Of a stretch of 64,000 nt of DNA, positions 58,509 through 64,000 are shown piece by piece. The notes under the pieces were generated by a model. It saw only the letters and a list, made by a program, of their open reading frames with translations, searched no databases and was not told where the DNA came from. The translations under genes and the position numbers were made by a program. How positions within the stretch are numbered: position 1 is the first letter of the stretch; the number at the start of each line of letters is the position of its first letter. Source of the DNA: Kribbella sindirgiensis. GTDB taxonomy: Bacteria > Actinomycetota > Actinomycetes > Propionibacteriales > Kribbellaceae. The stretch is taken from the NCBI RefSeq assembly GCF_004331435.1, contig NZ_SJKA01000020.1, positions 1-64,000 on the forward strand, in the 5' to 3' direction.

Positions 58509-61309
58509 CCGAAACGCACGGCACCCCGGCCCCGGACCTGAAGATCATCGAGACCCGCGTCTACCGCGGCCCGAACATCTGGAGCTACGACCCCGCGATC
58601 CACCTGGTCGTCGACCTCGGCTCGCTCGAGAACTTCCCGTCGAACACGATCCCCGGCTTCACCGAGCGGCTGCTCGCGGACCTCCCCCGGCTCGACCAGC
58701 ACCACTGCTCGCGCGGCCGCAAGGGCGGGTTCATCGAGCGCCTGTACGAAGGCACCTGGCTCGGCCACATCGCCGAACACGTCTCGCTGCAGCTCCAGCA
58801 GGAGGCCGGCCACGACATGCGCCGCGGCAAGACGCGCCAGGTCAAAGGCTCGCCCGGCGTCTACAACATCACCTACGCGTACGCCGACGAACCCGTCGGG
58901 CTCGCGGCGGGTGAGCTCGCCGTACGGTTCGTGAACAACCTCGTGCAGCCGGACCCTGCGTTCGACTTCACCACCGAGCTGGAGAAGTTCATCAAGCAGG
59001 CCGAGCGGACCGCGTTCGGGCCGTCCACGCAGGCGATCGTGGACGAGGCGGTGTCCCGGGACATCCCGTGGATCCGGCTCAACAAGGCCAGCCTGGTCCA
59101 GCTCGGGCAGGGCGTGCACGCGAAGCGGATCCGGGCCACGATGACGTCCGAGACCGGCTCGATCGCCGTCGACGTCGCCAGCGACAAGGACCTGACCACC
59201 CGGCTGCTCGCGTCGGCCGGTCTGCCGGTGCCGCGGTCGGAGTCGGTCCGCGCGGTCGAGGACGCCGTCTCGCTCGCCAACAAGATCGGCTACCCGGTCG
59301 TGTGCAAGCCGCTCGACGGCAACCACGGCCGCGGCGTCTGCCTGAACCTGCAGGACGCGGCCGCGGTCCGGGAGGCGTTCCCGATCGCGGCCGAGCAGTC
59401 CCGGCGCGGGTACGTGATCGTGGAGAACTTCGTCACCGGCAAGGACTACCGGTGCCTGATCATCAACGGCCGGATGGAGGCGATCGCCGAACGCGTGCCC
59501 GCGCATGTCGTCGGCGACGGCGTGCACACCGTGGCCGAGCTCGTCGACATCACCAACGCCGACCCGCGGCGCGGTGTCGGGCACGAGAAGATCCTGACCC
59601 GGATCACGATCAACAACGCGGCCCGTCAGCTGGTGCGCGACCAGGGTTTCGACCTGGACGACGTACCGCCGGAGGACGTGATGGTGAAGCTCACGCTGAC
59701 CGGCAACATGTCCACCGGCGGGATCTCGATCGACCGGACCTGGGAGGCGCACCCGGAGAACGTCGAGATCGCCGAGGAGGCCGCCCGGATGATCGGGCTG
59801 GACATCGCCGGGATCGACTTCATCTGCCCCGACATCACCCAGCCGGTGCGCGAGACCGGCGGCGCGATCTGCGAGGTGAACGCGGCGCCCGGGTTCCGGA
59901 TGCACACCAACCCGACGATCGGCGAACCGCAGTACATCGCGAAGCCGGTGGTCGACATGCTGTTCCCGCCCGGTGCGGTCAGCCGGATCCCGATCGTCGC
60001 GGTCACCGGGACGAACGGCAAGACGACCACGTCGCGGATGATCAGCCACGTCTTCAAGGGCATGGGCCGCAAGGTCGGAATGACGTCGACCGACGGCATC
60101 GTGATCGACGAGCGGCTGGTGATCCGGCAGGACGCGTCCGGCCCGAAGTCGGCGCGGATGGTGCTGCAGAACCCGCGCGTCGACTTCGCGGTGTTCGAGG
60201 TGGCGCGCGGCGGGATCCTGCGGGAAGGGCTCGGGTACGAGCGCAACGACGTGGCCGTCGTCCTGAACGTGCAGCCGGATCACCTGGGTCTGCGCGGGAT
60301 CGACACGCTCGAACAGCTGGCCGACGTGAAGGCCGTGCTGGTTGAGGCGGTGCCGCGGACCGGGTACGCCGTACTGAACGCCGACGACCCGCTGGTACGC
60401 AAGATGCGCCGGAAGTGCTCCGGGCAGGTCGTGTGGTTCAGCATGGCCGAGCCGGGCAGCGAGGTCCGCGACTACATCGAGGGACACTGCCGCCGCGGCG
60501 GGCGGGCCGTGGTGCTGGAGCGCTCGGACCTGGGCGACATGATCGTGGTCAAGCACGGGCGCCGGTCGATGCAGCTCGCGTGGACCCATTTGCTGCCGGC
60601 AACGTTCGGCGGGCGGGCGATGATGAACGTGCAGAACGCGATGGCGGCGGCCGCGGCGGCGTTCGCGGCCGGTGCGCCGCTGCACGACATCCGGCAGGGG
60701 CTGCGGACGTTCAACACGTCGTACTACCTGTCGCCGGGCCGGCTGAACGAGATCGACGTCGACGGCCGCAGCGTGATCGTCGACTACTGCCACAACGCGC
60801 CGGCGATGCGGATGCTCGGCGACTTCGTCGACCGGCTCGGGGAGAGCCTGAGCGCATCGTCCGAGGTCGGGCGGCCGTCGCGGATCGGCGTGATCGCGAC
60901 CGCGGGCGACCGGCGCGACGACGACATCCGCGAACTCGGTGAGGTCGCGGCGCAGCACTTCGACGTGGTCGTCGTCCGCGAGGACGCCCGCCTGCGCGGG
61001 CGCAAGCGCGGCGAGTCGGCAGGTCTCGTGCAGTCCGGCGTCCAGGCCGCGATGGACAGCGGTGCGCGGTGCCGCCGGGTGGACGTCGTACTGGACGAGC
61101 TCGAGGCGGTGCGGTTCGCTCTGGGGCGGTCGAACCCGGGTGATCTCGTCGTGCTGTGCGTCGACCAGCATCAGTCGGTACTCGCGGAACTCGAATCGGT
61201 GTCGCACCTCGCGCAGGCCGGGGCGCGGTCGGGTGACGAGGGCGGCGACCCCGACTTCGTGCAACCCGACGAAGAGATCACAGACGAGTCGCCGCGGGAA
61301 CTTGCCTAG
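58505..61309 (+). CDS. cphA: Cyanophycin synthetase
   Basis: This 934-residue enzyme polymerises aspartate and arginine with ATP. It has three parts: an N-terminal domain (KIIETRVYRGPNIWSYDPAIHLVVDLG), an ATP-grasp domain from about 220 (KPLDGNHGRGVCLNLQ at 268-283), and a Mur-ligase-like domain with the P-loop VAVTGTNGKTTTSR near 498 and YCHNAPAMRML near 760. Length and order match CphA. It is coupled to cphB, giving one unit for making and breaking a nitrogen/carbon reserve. A 7-bp hairpin overlaps its stop codon. Confidence 0.96.
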   Translation: MTETHGTPAPDLKIIETRVYRGPNIWSYDPAIHLVVDLGSLENFPSNTIPGFTERLLADLPRLDQHHCSRGRKGGFIERLYEGTWLGHIAEHVSLQLQQEAGHDMRRGKTRQVKGSPGVYNITYAYADEPVGLAAGELAVRFVNNLVQPDPAFDFTTELEKFIKQAERTAFGPSTQAIVDEAVSRDIPWIRLNKASLVQLGQGVHAKRIRATMTSETGSIAVDVASDKDLTTRLLASAGLPVPRSESVRAVEDAVSLANKIGYPVVCKPLDGNHGRGVCLNLQDAAAVREAFPIAAEQSRRGYVIVENFVTGKDYRCLIINGRMEAIAERVPAHVVGDGVHTVAELVDITNADPRRGVGHEKILTRITINNAARQLVRDQGFDLDDVPPEDVMVKLTLTGNMSTGGISIDRTWEAHPENVEIAEEAARMIGLDIAGIDFICPDITQPVRETGGAICEVNAAPGFRMHTNPTIGEPQYIAKPVVDMLFPPGAVSRIPIVAVTGTNGKTTTSRMISHVFKGMGRKVGMTSTDGIVIDERLVIRQDASGPKSARMVLQNPRVDFAVFEVARGGILREGLGYERNDVAVVLNVQPDHLGLRGIDTLEQLADVKAVLVEAVPRTGYAVLNADDPLVRKMRRKCSGQVVWFSMAEPGSEVRDYIEGHCRRGGRAVVLERSDLGDMIVVKHGRRSMQLAWTHLLPATFGGRAMMNVQNAMAAAAAAFAAGAPLHDIRQGLRTFNTSYYLSPGRLNEIDVDGRSVIVDYCHNAPAMRMLGDFVDRLGESLSASSEVGRPSRIGVIATAGDRRDDDIRELGEVAAQHFDVVVVREDARLRGRKRGESAGLVQSGVQAAMDSGARCRRVDVVLDELEAVRFALGRSNPGDLVVLCVDQHQSVLAELESVSHLAQAGARSGDEGGDPDFVQPDEEITDESPRELA

Positions 61310-61316
61310 GGCAAGT
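61300..61316. other. Short palindrome over the cphA stop codon
   Basis: ACTTGCC (61300-61306) and GGCAAGT (61310-61316) pair perfectly around TAG, the stop codon. It lies 16 bases before the GTG of the copper chaperone gene and could modulate readthrough or RNA stability, or be a small operator. Confidence 0.4.
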
Positions 61317-61331
61317 CTCGTTGGCCGTTGC

Positions 61332-61832
61332 GTGAAGACGAAGTTGCTGTTGCTGCTGGTGCCGTTCCTGCTGGGCGCGTGCGGATCGAATGCGACCCAG
61401 GAGGCGGCGGTCAGCACCCCCGGCATCCTGGTCGAGGACGCGTGGGTGCGGGCGACGACCGGCGCGAAGGACACCACGATGACGGCCGCGTTCCTGTCGC
61501 TGACCAATCCCGGTGACACCGAGGTGAAGTTGACCTCGGCAACTTCACCGATCGCCGCGGTGGTGCAGTTGCACGAGATGGCGATGCAGGACGGCAAGAT
61601 GGTGATGCGCGAGAAGCCCGGCGGCATCACCGTCCCCGCCGGCTCCCACACCCACCTGTCCCCCGGCGGCGACCACATCATGCTGATGTCCCTGAAACAG
61701 CCACTGAAGCCGGGCGACGAGGTCCCGCTCACGCTCAAGTTCTCCGACAACACAACCCACGACCTGAAGGTCCCGGTGAAGGCGTTCACCGAAGAGGAAG
61801 AGCACTACCACCCGACCCCCAGCACCAAGTGA
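61332..61832 (+). CDS. PCu(A)C-type copper chaperone lipoprotein
   Basis: This 166-residue protein has a lipoprotein signal (LLLLVPFLLGAC, C17) and the PCu(A)C domain. Copper ligands are H81 (LHEM) and M83, then H115 and M117 in GGDHIML, fitting the H(M)x10Mx21HxM pattern in outline. It delivers Cu(I) to cytochrome oxidase assembly and would be membrane-anchored. The GTG start at 61332 is 23 bases after cphA. It overlaps the DyP gene, so the two form a small extracytoplasmic unit. Confidence 0.88.
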   Translation: MKTKLLLLLVPFLLGACGSNATQEAAVSTPGILVEDAWVRATTGAKDTTMTAAFLSLTNPGDTEVKLTSATSPIAAVVQLHEMAMQDGKMVMREKPGGITVPAGSHTHLSPGGDHIMLMSLKQPLKPGDEVPLTLKFSDNTTHDLKVPVKAFTEEEEHYHPTPSTK

Positions 61833-62989
61833 CTACCAGACGACAGTTCTTCGGGTACGCCGGTGCGGCCGCAGCCGGCGCCGCGGCGACCGGTGGTGCT
61901 GTCGTTGCCCTGGCCAAGGACAGCACCACACCTGAGCCCGTCTCCCGGACGATCTCGCCGTACGGGGAGCATCAGGTGGGGATTGCTCGTGGGGCGCCGG
62001 CTTCGGCTGAGTTGGTGGCGTTCCGGCTGGCCACGGATCGGGCGGGGCTCGGGCGGTTGATGCGGTTGTGGACGAGTGACATCGTCGCGCTGACCGATGG
62101 ACGACCGGCGCCTGGGGACACCGCGCCGGAGCTGGCCGTGCCCAACAAGGGCGTGACGGTGACGGTCGGGTTCGGCCCGCGGGTGTTCGACCTGACCGGA
62201 CAAAAGCCCCGAGGACTGGACGATCTTCCCGTCATGAAGCACGACCGGCTGCAAACCACCTGGTCGGGCGGGGACCTGCTGCTGATGGTCGGCGCCGACG
62301 ACGCGGTCAGCGTGGTGCACGCCGTACGACGACTGATCGCCGACGCCAAGCCGTTCGCGACCCCGCTCTGGCGCCAGACCGGCTTCTGGGACAGCACCGG
62401 CGCGAACGGCGAACCGGTCACCGGTCGCAACCTCTTCGGCCAGGTCGACGGCACCGGCAACCCGGCCTTCGGTACGCCGGAGTTCGACGACACCGTCTGG
62501 TCCACCGAAGACGGGTTCCGCGGCGGTACGACCCTCGTCGTACGCCGGATCCGCCTGAACCTCGACACCTGGGACGAACTCACCCGCTCCGAGCAGGAAC
62601 GCGCCGTCGGCCGCAAACTCTCGACCGGCGCGCCCCTCACCGGCACCGCCGAACACGACGAACTCGACCTCGAGGCCCGCGACGCCGACGGCCGGCTCGT
62701 CATCGCCCGGAACGCCCACGCCCGCCTCTCGCACCACTCCGAGAACGACGGCCGCCGCATCTTCCGCAAGGGCCTGAACTACGTTCACGACACGGGCGCG
62801 ACCCGCGAGTCCGGCCTGATCTTCCTCAGCCACCAGGCCGACATCGCAGGCCAGTTCCTCCCCCTGCTGACCCGCCTGGACGCGGTCGACGCCCTCAACG
62901 AATGGACCACCACGATCGGCTCCGCGGTCTTCGCCCTCCCACCCGGGTTCCAGCCCGGCGAATGGATCGGCCAGTCACTCCTGAGCTGA
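61829..62989 (+). CDS. DyP-type heme peroxidase (Tat-exported)
   Basis: This 386-residue protein has a twin-arginine signal (TTRRQFFGYAGAAAAGAAATGG) and a Dyp-type peroxidase fold. The GxxDG signature is GQVDGTGNP near residue 205; the second acidic and histidine heme region lies around GGTTLVVRRIRLNL and the last third. It resembles EfeB-like exported peroxidases. The GTG start overlaps the copper-chaperone stop (GTGA). Coupling with a PCu(A)C protein suggests oxidative or metal stress in the extracytoplasmic space. Confidence 0.92.
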   Translation: MTTRRQFFGYAGAAAAGAAATGGAVVALAKDSTTPEPVSRTISPYGEHQVGIARGAPASAELVAFRLATDRAGLGRLMRLWTSDIVALTDGRPAPGDTAPELAVPNKGVTVTVGFGPRVFDLTGQKPRGLDDLPVMKHDRLQTTWSGGDLLLMVGADDAVSVVHAVRRLIADAKPFATPLWRQTGFWDSTGANGEPVTGRNLFGQVDGTGNPAFGTPEFDDTVWSTEDGFRGGTTLVVRRIRLNLDTWDELTRSEQERAVGRKLSTGAPLTGTAEHDELDLEARDADGRLVIARNAHARLSHHSENDGRRIFRKGLNYVHDTGATRESGLIFLSHQADIAGQFLPLLTRLDAVDALNEWTTTIGSAVFALPPGFQPGEWIGQSLLS

Positions 62990-63841
62990 CTGCACGCTGG
63001 GACGCCGGGACAGCAGACGGCGGCGGGGTTCCTGCTGGTCGATCCAGTCGAGGTCGTCGGACAGTACGGCGTCGTTCGACTTGTCGGCGTACGGGTCCGG
63101 GGGCGGCGGTGGCGGCGGCAGGGCGCGGAGCTTGAGGGCCACCATCGGGATCGCGAGCAGGACGCCGACGACCATCCACGGCCAGTACTCGCGCAGCAAC
63201 GGCTCGAACGACTGGAAGAAGGCCTCGGTCGACGCGTCACCGACCGCGTCCATCGGCTTCCCGGTCGACTGGCTGACCAGGCGGACGGACGCGACGATCC
63301 CGAAGCACACCAGGTAGAACCCGGTCAGCGGGATCCAGGACCCCACCGACCGCCAGCCGCGCTTCCAGCAGGCGATGTAGAGCAGGATCGCGAGACCGGC
63401 GCCGACGAGCAGGCCGTTCAGCTGCCACAGCCACTGCCAGTCGGCGAGTTGCTCGGCCGGCCGCAGCGCGGTCCAGGCCACCGGAAGGGCCAGCGCGAAC
63501 GCCGCGACGACCGTACTCCTGGCGCCCAGGGCACCGAAGAACGCGCCAACAGCGCTTGCCACCAGCAACGTGATCAGCAGGTCGCGCTGCCCGAACGAGT
63601 TCCCGGTCAGCCACCACATGCCCGCGGCAACGACCAGCACGACAGGTACGGCGATCCGGATCCGTCCGATCAGCAGCCCGGCCAGCACGCCACCGGCGAA
63701 CCCGCCGAGCACCACCAGGTCGATCCGCGGCGGCACGAAGTACGTCGTACCCTCCGGCAGCCCCTTCAGATACGTCGCGGAGAAGCCGCCCACGAACCAG
63801 GCGACCACCGCGGCCGGAATCGACCACAGGTAGCGCATCAC
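62975..63841 (-). CDS. Polytopic membrane protein, unknown function
   Basis: The 288-residue product has about seven hydrophobic helices (for example VVAWFVGGFSATYL, then LVVLGGFAGGVLAGLLIG). A C-terminal charged tail (LDWIDQQEPRRRLLSRRPSVQSAQE) ends with proline-rich and acidic stretches. I recognise no named domain. It converges with the DyP gene and overlaps it by 15 bases. The ATG at 63841 is the first in frame. Confidence 0.65.
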   Translation of the reverse strand: MMRYLWSIPAAVVAWFVGGFSATYLKGLPEGTTYFVPPRIDLVVLGGFAGGVLAGLLIGRIRIAVPVVLVVAAGMWWLTGNSFGQRDLLITLLVASAVGAFFGALGARSTVVAAFALALPVAWTALRPAEQLADWQWLWQLNGLLVGAGLAILLYIACWKRGWRSVGSWIPLTGFYLVCFGIVASVRLVSQSTGKPMDAVGDASTEAFFQSFEPLLREYWPWMVVGVLLAIPMVALKLRALPPPPPPPDPYADKSNDAVLSDDLDWIDQQEPRRRLLSRRPSVQSAQE

Positions 63842-63877
63842 ACCCCGTTCCCACCCCGAGCGGGCGGGCCGACGGGG

Positions 63878-64000
63878 CTAGTGCTGGGCTCTCTCGACCT
63901 TGCTCTTCAAGGTCTCCGGTGTGTCGACAGTAGCTCCCTCGGACCGCAACCACTCGTCAAGACTCGCCCGATGCTGCAGAGACATGACCGCCACCACATC
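63878..64000 (-). CDS. 3' end of an unidentified gene
   Basis: On the minus strand the frame is open from the window edge to a TAG at 63878-63880. The last 40 residues read VVAVMSLQHRASLDEWLRSEG and continue to TLKSKVERAQH. It is a hydrophilic, helical C-terminus. The gene lies 37 bases upstream of the membrane protein gene on the same strand. Too short to identify. Confidence 0.45.
   Translation of the reverse strand, partial: DVVAVMSLQHRASLDEWLRSEGATVDTPETLKSKVERAQH

Noticed and set aside
58325..61789. Open frame of over 1,100 codons antisense to cphA
   Set aside because: It is Arg/Asp/Val-rich low-information sequence mirroring a conserved gene; no motif or ribosome site supports it.
1..64000. 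CRISPR arrays, rRNA and tRNA genes
   Set aside because: No regularly spaced direct repeats of 20-40 bases and no clover-leaf or rRNA-like segment was seen. The intergenic gaps are mostly too short for them. A program scan was not possible.

Overview
The window is 64 kb of chromosome from a GC-rich actinobacterium. GTG starts, stop/start overlaps of the ATGA or GTGA kind, mycobacterial-style F420-linked oxidoreductases, OpcA, an ECF41 sigma factor, a DUF5753 regulator and a DUF222/HNH protein all fit Propionibacteriales. Kribbella or a close Nocardioidaceae relative is my inference, not something I could test. The content is mostly core and housekeeping metabolism. I see no prophage, CRISPR array, rRNA or tRNA. 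One short IS5-type non-coding element and one decayed transporter gene are the clearest traces of rearrangement.

Layout. 1-1.4 kb: 3' end of a DUF222/HNH gene, then a terminator. 1.4-3.6 kb (minus): a secreted ScyD/ScyE-like protein and heme O synthase ctaB. 3.9-12.1 kb (plus): a tight central-carbon operon tkt-tal-pgi-zwf-opcA-pgl. 12.2-17.5 kb: a secreted GH26-like protein, a PEP-mutase-family enzyme, a small membrane protein, an F420/NADP-type reductase facing an HxlR regulator, an AHSA1 protein, a luciferase-like F420 enzyme and deformylase 1. 17.5-21.6 kb (minus): the overlapping operon cobT-cysG-trmH-GNAT-kinase. 21.8-26.5 kb: small genes, including a second, divergently regulated deformylase and a paired SMR efflux system next to a MerR regulator.

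26.5-29.6 kb (minus): a sugar ABC importer without its own ATPase. 29.9-33.2 kb (minus): fadA-fadB, facing a MerR-type regulator. 34.0-35.6 kb (minus): molybdoenzyme, FAD reductase and DUF6510 zinc-ribbon gene in one overlapping unit. 35.9-37.5 kb: two tandem GAF-ANTAR proteins. 37.7-40.1 kb: MITE-like element, acyl-CoA dehydrogenase and a class III CoA-transferase. The fadA and CoA-transferase promoters carry nearly the same palindrome at the same distance from the start codon, which suggests one acyl-CoA regulon. 40.2-42.9 kb (minus): degenerate sigma-like protein, small protein, ECF41 sigma factor, NmrA-like reductase and membrane protein.

43.0-50.0 kb: cobQ with a DinB gene, a decayed MFS gene, GNAT-YbaK, a DUF5753 regulator, qor-ohr facing a TetR regulator, and a TauE permease. 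50.2-53.0 kb (minus): SPFH and NfeD membrane proteins and an ABC ATPase, with an intergenic repeat cluster. 53.0-64 kb: serB, a tandem-GNAT protein, a GH16 endoglucanase behind a CebR-like operator, cyanophycin genes cphB-cphA, a PCu(A)C copper chaperone with a DyP peroxidase, and a membrane protein.

Several start codons follow a -10-like hexamer by exactly 7 nt and lack a Shine-Dalgarno sequence (fadA, the CoA-transferase, qor). This points to leaderless transcripts at regulated promoters.
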